Of a stretch of 64,000 nucleotides of DNA, positions 1 to 9,282 are shown piece after piece. The notes beneath the pieces were generated by a model, which was given only the letters and a program-made list of their open reading frames with translations, searched no databases and was not told where the DNA came from. The position numbers and the translations under genes were made by a program. Location of the stretch: assembly GCA_963666825.2 (NCBI GenBank), contig OY763044.2:6014001-6078000 (forward strand), in the 5' to 3' direction. The stretch comes from Saccharicrinis sp963666825 (lineage in GTDB: Bacteria; Bacteroidota; Bacteroidia; Bacteroidales; Marinilabiliaceae). Numbering within the stretch: position 1 is the stretch's first letter; the number at the start of each line of letters is the position of its first letter.

Positions 1-185
1 GTATTCAACAAGCAACTGAAAATTATAGAATCGTAAATCAGACCTACTTTAATCAGCTGGCATTATTAACCGATTTATTAGAGGCTGATTCTCAGCTATT
101 GCAAGCGCAGTTTGATTTAGTAAATAATTATGTATCAGCAAAATTACATTATTATCAATTATTAAAAATAACAGGACAATTATAA
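1..185 (+). CDS. TolC-family outer membrane efflux protein, C-terminal end (partial)
   Basis: The reading frame is open from base 3 and ends in TAA at 183-185, giving about 60 residues; the start lies outside the window. The residues read as the last helices of a TolC-like outer membrane channel: a heptad-rich helix with the stretch QLALLTDLLEADSQLLQAQ, followed by a short tail ending in LLKITGQL. This is typical of the C-terminal end of Bacteroidota TolC proteins. The stop codon overlaps the start of the following membrane fusion gene (TAATG), so the two are translationally linked. Together with the next two genes it would form a three-part export pump, with this protein as the outer membrane exit duct. 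The family call rests on a short fragment and on context. Confidence 0.75.
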   Translation, partial: IQQATENYRIVNQTYFNQLALLTDLLEADSQLLQAQFDLVNNYVSAKLHYYQLLKITGQL

Positions 186-1243
186 TGAGTGATATATTAG
201 AAAAATATCAAAAGGCAGATCATACGGTACTAAAAATATCATATATAACAGCAATGTGTATTCTATTAGCGCTTGCTGTATGGGGAGGTGTTAAAGTATA
301 TGATTTCTGTATTTATGAAGAAACTAATGATGCGCAAGTAAAAGAGTATATTAATCCGATTTTAACCAGAACAAATGGTTTTGTTCAGGAAATCAGATAT
401 ACTGACCATATGCATGTGCAAATGGGTGATACATTGGTTGTGCTGGATAAAAAAGAAGCAACTGTAAGATTGCATGAAGTGGAAGCTGAAATTGCTGCTG
501 CTGAAGCTCAAATTAAAGTATTGCATAATGGTGTAAAGATCGCATTGAGCAATGCAAATATTTACAAAGCAAAGATTAATGCAGCCAAGGCTCATCTGTG
601 GAAACAGCAGCAAGACTTTGATAGATATAAGAACTTATTAGTGAGTGAAGCGGTAACTCAACAACAATTTGAGAATATTAAAACAAAACTGGATATAGCA
701 CAATCTGATTATGATGCTATGCAAAGCACTCTGATTAATTCGCAGGATAAAATTGCAGATGAAGAGGCTAAATTAGCCGTAGCAATGGCTAACCTTGAAC
801 AAAAACATGCTTTGTTGGAAAAAGTAAAACTTAACCTCCAGTATACTGTAATTACAGCACCATCCGATGGTTTTATGGGGAATAAATCAATTCAGCCGGG
901 ACAATATGTGCAAACAGGACAGGTGATTGGCTTTATGGTAGATAAAAAACAAGGGAAATGGATTGTTGCTAATTTTCAGGAGACTCAAATAGCTGAAATG
1001 CATGAAGGGCAAAAAGCAAAAATACTGATTGATGCATTTCCAGATGAAACATTTGAAGGTACAATAACATCATTCTCACCGGCAACAGGATCTGAATTTT
1101 CGCTTTTACCAACAGATAATGCTACCGGAAATTACGTAAAAGTAGTGCAGCGATTTCCTGTAAAAATAGAGTTTGATGGTAAAGCTATGATTGAAAAGTT
1201 AAAGGCCGGAATGAATGCTGAAGTTTCTGTTTTAAAAGATTAA
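185..1243 (+). CDS. HlyD/EmrA-type membrane fusion protein of an efflux pump
   Basis: A 352-residue periplasmic adaptor. It has one N-terminal membrane anchor (about residues 16-40) and then the EmrA-like sequence ETNDAQVKEYINPI, which begins the lipoyl-like barrel. A long alpha-helical coiled-coil hairpin follows (about 95-215), then the second half of the lipoyl-like domain with TVITAPSDGFMGNKSI, and a C-terminal beta-barrel region. In the EmrA family this protein bridges an inner membrane MFS pump and a TolC channel. Its ATG overlaps the TolC stop codon, and the MFS gene begins 3 bases after its own stop, so all three are one operon. The substrate cannot be read from the sequence. The family is well supported; the emrA name is not assigned because orthology is untested. 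Confidence 0.9.
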   Translation: MSDILEKYQKADHTVLKISYITAMCILLALAVWGGVKVYDFCIYEETNDAQVKEYINPILTRTNGFVQEIRYTDHMHVQMGDTLVVLDKKEATVRLHEVEAEIAAAEAQIKVLHNGVKIALSNANIYKAKINAAKAHLWKQQQDFDRYKNLLVSEAVTQQQFENIKTKLDIAQSDYDAMQSTLINSQDKIADEEAKLAVAMANLEQKHALLEKVKLNLQYTVITAPSDGFMGNKSIQPGQYVQTGQVIGFMVDKKQGKWIVANFQETQIAEMHEGQKAKILIDAFPDETFEGTITSFSPATGSEFSLLPTDNATGNYVKVVQRFPVKIEFDGKAMIEKLKAGMNAEVSVLKD

Positions 1244-1246
1244 TGA

Positions 1247-2845
1247 ATGACAAATAGTAATGTGCAAATATTTAAGAGCTGGGTTCCTAACTGGTTGGTT
1301 TTTGTTGCTCTGTTTGTCTTTTTGTTGCCTATAGCCCCAGGGTTGGGTTTGTATGCTGGGGGAATAACAACAGCAGCCAGTTTTTATGGTGTAGATACTA
1401 TAGATATTAGTTTTTCTATGGTAGTGTACTATCTTGCTATTGCAAGCTTTTTCCCTTTAGAGGCCAGATTCTTTAATTTTTTCTCATCAAAACGATATTT
1501 GATTGCGTGTTTAATTATTTTTCTCACGCTTAATTATTTGCTATACCGAACGCATAGTTTTGCTGTGTTATTCGTATTGCGTTTTTTGGGAGGAATGATA
1601 TCTCATGGAGTAATTGGAATAGTTTTTACATTGGTTTTTAAACAGTTTCATGAGCAGCGAAGCCGAGTCTTGGGATATGCAACTATGTATTCTGCCTTGT
1701 TTGGTTCCGGAGCATTAGGCTATATTATGAATGCTTATGTGTTTTCTAATTATGGATTTAATAGTGTTTTTTTAGTTTATATTATATCTATCATTCCGGG
1801 GGCCATATTAATGGTTGTTATATTAAGAAACTATATTGATTTACGAAGAAATGGTAAGGTACCTCTAAAGAATGTGGATTGGGTAAGCTTTGTAATATAT
1901 GCTTCGTTGTTGCTGTCAGTAGCTTACTTTTTCTTATATGGTCAATATTATCAATGGTTTTCCAGTCCTCGTATTGTATTGTGTTTTTGTGCAATCGTTT
2001 TTTTATTGATCACATTTGTTTTACGACAAATAGCCCTTAAGGAGCCTTATATTGATTTGAGAATATATAAGACCCGAAATTTCAGAATAGGTATGGCGTT
2101 ATTGGTTGTTTTCTATTTGGGTAAAGGAGACCTTAACTTGTTAAATAACTTTATGACTAATAGTGTAAAACTAGATGTTTATAATTATAGTTATGTAATG
2201 CTTATTAATTGTGCAGGAATTGTTATCGGATCATTATTAGGTGCCAGATATATTTTAGCCGGAATGCGAATACGGATTATCTGGTTAATAGGATTTGGAT
2301 CGCTGTTGGCATATCATTTATTTGCCATTTCTGTTTTGAGTTATCAAGCTACAATTAAGGAACTTATTCTGCCTTTGTTCTTATGTGGCTTTGGTAATGG
2401 TATCTTAATTATATCCATTGTAATTTTTTATGTAACTGCAGTTCCTCCGGCCATTGGATTTTCCGCTTCTGTAAGTGGAGTTGCATACAGGTCATGTACT
2501 TTTGTAGGCAGTATGGCATTAACAAGTATGATGGGTTTACGTTTTCAAAAAATACACCATCAGAGTTTTAGTGCAGATGTTAGTGAAACAAACCTTTTGG
2601 CCATGAATCGAATAAATGGCTATGCTCATGCTTTAATAAACAGAGGAGCGTCCATACATGAAAGTAGTGCCGGAGCTATGAAGTTATTGGGCAAATCAGT
2701 TGCATATCAGGAAAATCTTTTATTTATAAAGGATTATTATTTATATATGTCTTTCTTACTTGGTTTTGTAATGATACTAATCGTAACAATTCCTCATTTT
2801 TCTTATCAAATAAAGAAAATTAAGTCCAGAGTTATTCCTATTTAA
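1247..2845 (+). CDS. MFS drug efflux transporter, EmrB/DHA2-like
   Basis: A 532-residue protein that is almost entirely hydrophobic, with about 14 membrane segments, which matches the DHA2 (14-TM) branch of the major facilitator superfamily. In the first half the stretch RFLGGMISHGVIGIVFTLVF corresponds to the helix 4 region, and LGYATMYSALFGSGALGYIM to the motif C (antiporter) helix. It would move toxic compounds across the inner membrane in exchange for protons and pass them to the adaptor and TolC channel encoded just upstream. It is the last gene of the operon. A weak hairpin lies 15 bases after the stop. Compared with classic EmrB the sequence is divergent and the substrate is unknown. 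Confidence 0.85.
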   Translation: MTNSNVQIFKSWVPNWLVFVALFVFLLPIAPGLGLYAGGITTAASFYGVDTIDISFSMVVYYLAIASFFPLEARFFNFFSSKRYLIACLIIFLTLNYLLYRTHSFAVLFVLRFLGGMISHGVIGIVFTLVFKQFHEQRSRVLGYATMYSALFGSGALGYIMNAYVFSNYGFNSVFLVYIISIIPGAILMVVILRNYIDLRRNGKVPLKNVDWVSFVIYASLLLSVAYFFLYGQYYQWFSSPRIVLCFCAIVFLLITFVLRQIALKEPYIDLRIYKTRNFRIGMALLVVFYLGKGDLNLLNNFMTNSVKLDVYNYSYVMLINCAGIVIGSLLGARYILAGMRIRIIWLIGFGSLLAYHLFAISVLSYQATIKELILPLFLCGFGNGILIISIVIFYVTAVPPAIGFSASVSGVAYRSCTFVGSMALTSMMGLRFQKIHHQSFSADVSETNLLAMNRINGYAHALINRGASIHESSAGAMKLLGKSVAYQENLLFIKDYYLYMSFLLGFVMILIVTIPHFSYQIKKIKSRVIPI

Positions 2846-2859
2846 ACAGATTGGATAAT

Positions 2860-2890
2860 TACTAATACATTATTGGTGTTAGTATTGATT
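2860..2890 (+). terminator. Possible intrinsic terminator of the efflux operon
   Basis: TACTAATAC (2860-2868) pairs with GTGTTAGTA (2876-2884) with one G-U pair and a 7-base loop, followed by TTGATTTTTG. The stem is AT-rich, so it is a weak candidate, but it is placed directly after the last gene of the operon. Confidence 0.45.
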
Positions 2891-3136
2891 TTTGAGTAAT
2901 CGACTATTTTAGTAGGTGAAATATAACTGCTCTAATATCAGTGAGAAAGAATTGAATAATGTGTGTTTAATGTGTTGAATATGAGATATGAGTATATTCG
3001 ACTCGTTGATTTGATATGTTTTATCTTTACAAGAGGTATTTTATTCCGTAACTTCAATACTTGCTATAAGTATACACTAGCAATTTAACTGTTTAAATAT
3101 TGAATTGATTTATTGTAATTGTAAGTGTTTTGGAAT

Positions 3137-4675
3137 ATGAAGTTTATAGATAATTTGAGGATTGGAGCAAGATTGAGCTTGCAATTTGTAGTTGTTGTTG
3201 TGTTAATAGTTATTGGTTTTGGTTATACCTTGACTAAGATTCAGACAATTAAGGAATATCTGACATCAATTTATAGTCAGGATTTAGTAAGTATTGATTA
3301 TTTGTTGCAAGCCGATAGGGATGCCTATCAATCAAGTTTAGCAATAAGTCAATTGTTGATTTTTGATTCGTTAAATGAAAATCATCAGGAATCTGATGAA
3401 GAAAAGTATTTATCTGATGCAAAAGAGAACTTAGGTCAGGTTAAGGAACGTTTTGATTTCTTTACAGAAACATCAAAAGCTGCCCATTATGAAGAGCATA
3501 AAGAATTATTGGATTTATTTTACGCTTCGTATGATCAGGTTGTTATATTAAGTCAGAAAATTGAAGATTATATTCATGAAGATAGCTTTACTGAAGCGCA
3601 GAACGTTTACTTCGGCACTTATAGTGAATATTTTGAAGCTATGCGTGGAGCAATGGATTCTTTTACAGAGATTACACAAAAGGAAGCGGATACATCTTAT
3701 TCTAATAGTCTTGATGTAAGCGCACAGATTTTAACTAACTCGATTATTATAGTGTTGTTTGTTATATTGATTATTATTGCAGGTGCTGTAATAATAACAC
3801 GTAGTATAACAAAACCTTTGTCTAAATCTGTTGAAGCTTTAGATGTGATCTCTAAGGGAGATTTAAGTATTAAAGTAGAAGATAATCTGGTTCAACGTAA
3901 AGATGAATTAGGTGAGTTATCTAAAAGTATTGTTGAGATGGTTTCTGGCTTAAAGCAGGTTGTTGAAACTATAACCAATAACTCTACGCAGATTGCTTCT
4001 GCAAGTCAGCAATTAAGAACCACTGCTGAGCAAATCTCACAAGCTGCTAATGAGCAGGCATCTTCTGTAGAGGAGGTGTCATCAACAATGGAAGAGATGT
4101 CTTCGAATATTGCTCAAAATGCCAACAATGCTCAGGAAACTGAAGAAATATCCAAAATATCAGCTAGTGGAATCCAGGGAGTAGCAGATTCTTCAAAGCA
4201 AAGCTTGAATTCTATTAGTGAAATATCTCAAAAAATTACTGTTATTAATGATATAGCCATGCAGACAAATATTCTTGCCCTAAACGCTGCGGTAGAGGCA
4301 GCAAGAGCAGGTGAGCATGGTAGAGGATTTGCAGTTGTAGCTTTAGAGGTGCGTAAATTAGCAGAAAGAAGTAAAGATGCCGCAAATGAAATTATTGCAT
4401 TAAGTGAAAATAGTGTGTCAAAGACTCAGGAAGCTGGAAATGAGTTAGAGCAAATCCTTCCGGATATTCAAAAAACAGCTCAATTAGTTCAGGAAATTTC
4501 TGCTGCCAGTTTAGAGCAAAATGAAGGTGCAGGACAAGTGAATAATTCTATACAGCAATTGAATTCAATTACACAGCAAAATGCCTCTGCTTCTGAAGAA
4601 TTGTCTGCTAGTGCAGATGAATTGGCATCGCAGGCTGAAACCTTATTAAATGTAGTATCATATTTTAAAGTATAA
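3137..4675 (+). CDS. Methyl-accepting chemotaxis protein
   Basis: I start this gene at ATG 3137 (512 residues) and not at the in-frame GTG 3125, because the N-terminus MKFIDNLRIGAR then lines up with MKFTDFSLKAR of the second receptor in this window. The order is: membrane segment (about 13-33), a helical periplasmic domain of about 160 residues like the four-helix bundle sensors, a second membrane segment (about 197-220), a HAMP domain (about 221-275) and the cytoplasmic signalling hairpin. The hairpin tip is conserved (MQTNILALNAAVEAARAGE, near residues 372-392) and binds CheA and CheW in the family. No che genes are in the window, so its partners are encoded elsewhere. The protein ends at SYFKV with no CheR-docking pentapeptide. 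Confidence 0.95.
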   Translation: MKFIDNLRIGARLSLQFVVVVVLIVIGFGYTLTKIQTIKEYLTSIYSQDLVSIDYLLQADRDAYQSSLAISQLLIFDSLNENHQESDEEKYLSDAKENLGQVKERFDFFTETSKAAHYEEHKELLDLFYASYDQVVILSQKIEDYIHEDSFTEAQNVYFGTYSEYFEAMRGAMDSFTEITQKEADTSYSNSLDVSAQILTNSIIIVLFVILIIIAGAVIITRSITKPLSKSVEALDVISKGDLSIKVEDNLVQRKDELGELSKSIVEMVSGLKQVVETITNNSTQIASASQQLRTTAEQISQAANEQASSVEEVSSTMEEMSSNIAQNANNAQETEEISKISASGIQGVADSSKQSLNSISEISQKITVINDIAMQTNILALNAAVEAARAGEHGRGFAVVALEVRKLAERSKDAANEIIALSENSVSKTQEAGNELEQILPDIQKTAQLVQEISAASLEQNEGAGQVNNSIQQLNSITQQNASASEELSASADELASQAETLLNVVSYFKV

Positions 4676-4695
4676 GTAAACACAAATTTGCATCT

Positions 4696-4739
4696 AAGTG
4701 TCATTAGAAATAGTTATTATCTCTGATGGCACTTTTTTA
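4696..4739 (+). terminator. Intrinsic terminator after the first chemotaxis receptor
   Basis: AAGTGTCATTAGA (4696-4708) and TCTGATGGCACTT (4722-4734) form a 13-base stem with one G-U pair and one mismatch, followed by a T run to about 4738. It sits 20 bases past the stop codon at 4675. Confidence 0.8.
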
Positions 4740-4804
4740 TTTTGTAATAATTCTAAAATATAGAAATTTCAGGTTGTATTGACTTATTCATTATGTGACT
4801 GCAT

Positions 4805-4853
4805 AAAAAATCCCTGACTTCTTAATGCCTGGTTGTATAAAGAATGTCAGGGA
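4805..4853 (-). terminator. Intrinsic terminator of the minus-strand chemotaxis receptor
   Basis: TCCCTGAC (4811-4818) pairs with GTCAGGGA (4846-4853), and the stem extends inward with a one-base bulge. On the minus strand it is followed by a run of six T (4805-4810). It lies 23 bases beyond the end of the minus-strand gene. Confidence 0.8.
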
Positions 4854-4875
4854 AAATAATATTTTTTACTTATCC

Positions 4876-6933
4876 TTAAAAGGATTGATATTCTTCTGAA
4901 TTTATTTTCTCAAAATCATTGTCAAGTTTTAGATCCAATTTAATTTTAGAACCATTGGTTTCTTGAAAATTATTATTGTCGTTTTCCTTGTGGTCTTTCA
5001 CGTTATTGTTCGAAATAATTTCTTTGAGTTCCTCAATCTTAAAGAATGAAACAAGTTCCTTTAATTTTTCTGCCTGAGCTGATAGTTCTTCAGAACTTGA
5101 GGCTAATTCTTCACTGGCAGCGGCATTTTGTTGAGTTACAAAATTAAGCTGTTGAACTGTATTGTTTATTTGAACAGCACCCGAATCTTGTTCCTGACTA
5201 GATGCTGTTATTTCTTTAATTAAATTAGTGGACTCCTCAATTTTAGGAAGCAACGATTTCATTTTGTCTCCTGTTTGAACTGCCATTTTTACCCCGTTCT
5301 GTACCTCACTAATTATTTCATCAGAAGCTATTTTACTTTTCTCAGCTAGTTTTCTTACTTCAGCTGCGACTACAGCAAATCCTCTACCGTGTTCTCCTGA
5401 GTTTGCAGCTTCAACAGCAGCGTTAAGTGCCAAAATATTTGTTTGAAAGGCAATGTCACTGATAATGCTGGTTTTGTCTGCAATTATTTTGTTGGCTTTA
5501 ATTGTATTGTCAGTATCCCTTGATAAATCATCGATACCTTGATGAGTTATATTTGAAATGGATTCATTCTTAATTGCATTACTTGAGTTCTGAGATATAT
5601 TTGCAGCCATTTCCTCCATGGTACTTGAAATTTCTTCGACAGAAGCAGCTTGCTCACTTGCATGTTGACTTAATTGCTGCGAAGATGTACTTAATTGTTC
5701 GCTGGCAAGTGCCAGGTTATCAGATCCCGTAATAATTTCTGTAATAATCTCCTTAAGTCTTGTAACCATTACTTTTAAAGATGATGCTGTTTGCCCTATT
5801 TCATCTTTACTATCAATATTTATTTTTACGTCTAATTCACCTTTCGAAATTTTTGATGAAACTTCAGCAATGGTATTTATTCCAAAAAGAACAGGTTTAA
5901 GCAGAAAAAATATTCCAATAAAAGTAAGGATAAGGCTAAAGATAATTCCAATAATAATAATTGTGCTTAATGTACTAAGGCTTTTGTACATATCCTTTTC
6001 ATAAAGAGAAACACAAACATAGCTGTCATAAGGTTTTAAATATTTAAAGAACTGCTGCTTCCATTCTCCGTCTTTATTGTCAGGCCACTGATATCTTGAT
6101 TTACCTATTACTTCTTTAGAACCATCTTTCATTTGTTTAAAGAAATTATCTTTTGATATGTTCTCCCCTTCAGATGTAGGATGAATAATTAAGTCCCCCT
6201 CTGAGTTTACAATATATGGATAGCCTTCTTTAAAAAATGATCTTGATGAGAATTGATTCTTTAAATAATCATAGTCTTTTTCTTTGATTCCAACATATAG
6301 CATTCCTTTTATTTCTCCATAAATAAAAATAGGCTCATAGGCAGTCAGATACCAATCATCAACAACAAATGCTCTTCCGTAATATTTTTTGTTTTGTTCG
6401 ATAGTCTTTATTACTTCTGATGAATTCGGAATAAACGTATCCAGTGCTTTCGTTCCGTCCTTGTTTAAAACATTAGTTGAAATTCTTAAATATCCATCTT
6501 TTATTTTCTGAAATATTGTTATTGTTTCTACTGATGGTGACTTAATATCATCTATTATTTTGTTGTTGTGATAAATCGGTTCTCCATTATATAGAAGTTT
6601 AACAATCTCACAGCTTTTTGTGATATTGTCAATTTGATTAATGGTTTTTGTGTTAATCGTTTCCTTTGATTCTGTTATTTTACCTGAGCTTAAAAGATTG
6701 TTATGACTAATCTCCAATGATAAATTAACTATCGATTGTTTTCCGTTAGTATGTGTATCTAGAATATCTACTAAATCTTTAAGGTGAGTATACATTTGCT
6801 CATCAGTGGTAGCTTTGATGCTTCTTTTTAGATAAGAAGTAAGAACTACCCCAAGGGTTGAAAAAATACAAATCAATAGGACAGCGAAAGTCGTATTGAT
6901 TCGAGCTTTTAGGCTAAAATCCGTGAATTTCAT
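4876..6933 (-). CDS. Methyl-accepting chemotaxis protein with periplasmic Cache domain
   Basis: A 685-residue receptor. It has a membrane helix at about 10-33 and a large periplasmic region to about 318. This region contains the Cache-like stretches YYGRAFVVDDWYLTAYEPIF and GYPYIVNSEGDLIIHPTSEG, as in the Cache_3-Cache_2 type. A second membrane helix (about 320-346), a HAMP domain, and a signalling hairpin with tip IAFQTNILALNAAVEAANSG near residue 490 follow. The Cache domain would bind a small ligand outside the inner membrane and signal to CheA. A tail of about 45 polar residues rich in Asn, Lys and Glu follows the signalling domain and lacks a clear docking pentapeptide. It converges on the receptor upstream, with a terminator on each side. 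The ligand is unknown. Confidence 0.95.
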   Translation of the reverse strand: MKFTDFSLKARINTTFAVLLICIFSTLGVVLTSYLKRSIKATTDEQMYTHLKDLVDILDTHTNGKQSIVNLSLEISHNNLLSSGKITESKETINTKTINQIDNITKSCEIVKLLYNGEPIYHNNKIIDDIKSPSVETITIFQKIKDGYLRISTNVLNKDGTKALDTFIPNSSEVIKTIEQNKKYYGRAFVVDDWYLTAYEPIFIYGEIKGMLYVGIKEKDYDYLKNQFSSRSFFKEGYPYIVNSEGDLIIHPTSEGENISKDNFFKQMKDGSKEVIGKSRYQWPDNKDGEWKQQFFKYLKPYDSYVCVSLYEKDMYKSLSTLSTIIIIGIIFSLILTFIGIFFLLKPVLFGINTIAEVSSKISKGELDVKINIDSKDEIGQTASSLKVMVTRLKEIITEIITGSDNLALASEQLSTSSQQLSQHASEQAASVEEISSTMEEMAANISQNSSNAIKNESISNITHQGIDDLSRDTDNTIKANKIIADKTSIISDIAFQTNILALNAAVEAANSGEHGRGFAVVAAEVRKLAEKSKIASDEIISEVQNGVKMAVQTGDKMKSLLPKIEESTNLIKEITASSQEQDSGAVQINNTVQQLNFVTQQNAAASEELASSSEELSAQAEKLKELVSFFKIEELKEIISNNNVKDHKENDNNNFQETNGSKIKLDLKLDNDFEKINSEEYQSF

Positions 6934-7407
6934 TCGTATGTTATTGTTAAATAATGGTTTGTATAGTTTGCTTACAAGAAAGAATAATTGTTTTTTGATA
7001 CATGTTAGAATTGTTTCTTTATATCGTTTGTATGTTATTTTTTGTTAAATGAATATTAGTTAACATTAATTAAAAGTATGTTAAATTATTTTGATAGTAG
7101 ATTTAATATTATAATTCTCTTAACTATTGAATAGTTTCTATTCTGAGATTTTAGGCAAACAAAAATAAGAGAAAATAAAACTGATTTTGTTACCCGAATT
7201 ACTGTTTGAAATACCAATTATACTTATAAAATTGCTTTTAAATCTAGACTTAGGTATAGGAATTTGAAGATATACGATGATTTGAATGTTTTATAATTTA
7301 TCACTTATTTATATTAAATTATGATTTTCTAACTTGAGTAACCAACCTGGAAAAAATGTATTTTCTAATTTTGGACTTGATTAATCATATTGCAATTCTG
7401 GAATTAA
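6934..7407. other. Divergent intergenic region between receptor and ketopantoate reductase-like gene
   Basis: 474 AT-rich bases with no credible gene. It must hold the promoters of both flanking genes. On the minus strand TATTTTTG (complement of 7160-7167) fits the Bacteroidota -7 box but lies about 230 bases before the receptor start. On the plus strand TAATTTTG is at 7366-7373. An AT-only inverted repeat TTAACAT/ATGTTAA is at 7060-7084. Nothing else stands out. Confidence 0.5.
7366..7373 (+). promoter_or_regulatory. Candidate -7 promoter box for the gene at 7408
   Basis: TAATTTTG matches TAnnTTTG, 34 bases before the ATG. There is no good TTG at the usual distance upstream, so this is only a candidate. 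Confidence 0.4.
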
Positions 7408-8331
7408 ATGAATCTAAGCTACGGTATTATTGGAACTGGAGCCATAGGGGGTTTCTATGGTGGATTTTTAGCTAAATCAGGTAAAAAAGTTAATTTTTTA
7501 TTTAACTCAGATTTTGCTCATGTCAAGCAAAATGGACTAAAGATTGAGTCAATTAAGGGAGATTTTCATTTAACAGAGGTTAATGCATTTCATGAAGCTA
7601 AGAATATGCCCAAATGTGATGTTATTCTGGTTTGTTTAAAAACTACAAATAATCACATATTAGAAGAAATATTGCCTTATGTAATACATGAAAATTCTGT
7701 TGTAGTTATGATACAGAATGGTTTAGGAATTGAGAAGGTTTTAGCCTGCAAATTTCCTGATTTATCAATAGCTGGAGGGTTAGCATTTGTCGCATCTTCG
7801 AAAATAAATCCAGGTCATATTGCCCATTATGATTATGGGGCACTTTCTTTAGGTTTTTACCAGAATCCAAAACAAAATATTTTGGACCAAATATGTAAGG
7901 ATATAAATGAAGCTGGCATAGAATGCAATTGTGTTGATGATTTAAATTTGGCACGTTGGAAAAAGTTGTTGTGGAATATTCCTTTCAATGGAGTATGTGT
8001 AGTTTTGAATGCAAAAACAAAGGATTTAGTTGAGAATCCAAAATCTAAGCAGTTGGTAAAAGATTTAATGACCGAAGTTGTTAATGCGGCAAATTACTGT
8101 GGTGCATCTCTTACGGAGGATTCAATTGACGAAATGATTGATTCTACATTAAAAATGAAGCCTTATGCCCCAAGTATGAAATTAGATTTTGATTTTAAGA
8201 GACCAATGGAAATTGAAGCAATTTATTCTAATCCAATTAAAGAGGCACGGGAATCTGGTTATAGTATGGAAGTTGCATCTGTTATTGAAAAACAATTGTT
8301 TTTTATTCAAAGTAGTTACCTGTTAGAGTAA
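7408..8331 (+). CDS. 2-dehydropantoate 2-reductase (ketopantoate reductase) family protein
   Basis: 307 residues, the usual length of the PanE/ApbA family. The N-terminal Rossmann fold starts with GIIGTGAIGGFYGGF (GxGxxG at about residues 8-13). The central motif ARWKKLLWNIPFNG (about 181-194) carries the lysine that is catalytic in PanE, and the C-terminal helical domain follows. PanE reduces 2-dehydropantoate to pantoate with NADPH in coenzyme A synthesis. It stands alone between long intergenic regions, with no panB or panC nearby, so a different 2-oxoacid substrate is possible. For this reason I leave the symbol blank. The fold call is secure; the exact substrate is inference. Confidence 0.85.
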   Translation: MNLSYGIIGTGAIGGFYGGFLAKSGKKVNFLFNSDFAHVKQNGLKIESIKGDFHLTEVNAFHEAKNMPKCDVILVCLKTTNNHILEEILPYVIHENSVVVMIQNGLGIEKVLACKFPDLSIAGGLAFVASSKINPGHIAHYDYGALSLGFYQNPKQNILDQICKDINEAGIECNCVDDLNLARWKKLLWNIPFNGVCVVLNAKTKDLVENPKSKQLVKDLMTEVVNAANYCGASLTEDSIDEMIDSTLKMKPYAPSMKLDFDFKRPMEIEAIYSNPIKEARESGYSMEVASVIEKQLFFIQSSYLLE

Positions 8332-8774
8332 ATCAAACAGAATATTTGAATGTTTTTGTTTTTTGTACTTAAAATACTCAATTCCGGAAACAGTCTGTTG
8401 ATTTCAATACACATTCTAATTTGAATATTTTATCAATTAAATTCGTATTTGAGTTCTGTTATGTATTGTTAATCAGTGTTGTATTGTTTAATTGTTGTAG
8501 TGATTGTAATTTATGGTATAATAATTATTTGTTTATCATACGCAATTGATTGCTTAAACAAATTAATTATTCAACAGTAAATAAAAGATTTGTTATTTAA
8601 TAAATAGTTCGTGAAGTTTTTGTAATGTATTGACTTTGGGACGTATGGGGTTATGTTACTGAGTCGCTAAGTTGCCGATAATAAACACCATGTAAATGAG
8701 TCTATTGTCTTTTGTCTAAAATCTAACGATCTGTTATCAATATTAATCTTTGTTTACATAAAAATTATCACAAC
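8332..8774. other. Intergenic region with a long palindrome
   Basis: 443 AT-rich bases with no credible coding region. The notable content is the two-tier palindrome at 8520-8571, listed separately. No exact TAnnTTTG box is close to the gene at 8775; TAATCTTTG near 8745 is one base too long. Confidence 0.5.
8520..8571. repeat. Large imperfect palindrome with nested hairpin
   Basis: The left arm 8520-8535 (AATAATTATTTGTTTA) is complementary to the right arm 8555-8571 (TAAACAAATTAATTATT) except for one bulged base. Inside the loop GCAAT (8542-8546) pairs with ATTGC (8549-8553). No T run follows, so it does not look like an intrinsic terminator. It lies about 200 bases upstream of the small exported protein gene. 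Confidence 0.7.
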
Positions 8775-9092
8775 ATGAAAAAAAGTATTTTAATGGTATT
8801 CTTAGCTACAGGATTAGCTTATTTACCTGCGTTTTTTACTTCAGTAAATGCAACTCAAACAAAAAATGTTTTCTTGCAAGATCCATTAACATTTGTTGAA
8901 ATAGAAATAAAAGATCTACCTGAGGAAATCGCAACGTCAGTGGCAAACGATTACACTGATTCAATAATTAAATCTGCAGCATCAGCTGATTCTGCTACAG
9001 GTAAAAAAGTATACAAATTAACTTTAGGAATTAGTGGTGGAGAAGAGTCTATCGTATATTATAATGCGGATGGCTCCAAATATGAGGAGTAA
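8775..9092 (+). CDS. Small exported protein, possibly PepSY-like
   Basis: 105 residues with a clear signal peptide (MKKSILMVFLATGLAYLPAF, cleavage probably near residue 27). The mature part, about 78 residues, contains EIKDLPEEIATSVANDYTDS and ends in ESIVYYNADGSKYEE. This pattern, with a helix after LPEEI and then strands ending in NADG, recalls the small PepSY-like periplasmic proteins common in Bacteroidota; that match is by eye only. It has its own long upstream region and is followed by a hairpin, so it is probably a single-gene unit. The function is unknown. Confidence 0.75.
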   Translation: MKKSILMVFLATGLAYLPAFFTSVNATQTKNVFLQDPLTFVEIEIKDLPEEIATSVANDYTDSIIKSAASADSATGKKVYKLTLGISGGEESIVYYNADGSKYEE

Positions 9093-9100
9093 ATTAATCG

Positions 9101-9130
9101 GGTGATTCCATAGAAATTAACAGAATCACC
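9101..9130 (+). terminator. Stem-loop after the small exported protein gene
   Basis: GGTGATTC (9101-9108) and GAATCACC (9123-9130) are a perfect inverted repeat 9 bases after the stop codon. Only TT follows, so termination would be weak; the element may instead stabilise the 3' end of the message. Confidence 0.45.
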
Positions 9131-9244
9131 TTAAACGAAAATGAAAAATTCGATAAGTTGAAAATACTTTAGGTTTATTTAAAAGATAAAAGGTTTTAAT
9201 TTCTGATAAAAATAAATAGAGCTAAGGATATATATTGAAAATGC

Positions 9245-9282
9245 AAAAAAAAGAAGGAGCTATTGTAGCTCCTTCTTTTTTA
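9245..9282. terminator. Bidirectional intrinsic terminator
   Basis: AAGAAGGAGCT (9251-9261) and AGCTCCTTCTT (9267-9277) form a perfect 11-base stem with a 5-base loop. It has a run of A on the left and T on the right, so it can stop transcription from both strands. It overlaps the stop codon of the minus-strand lipoprotein gene. Confidence 0.9.
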
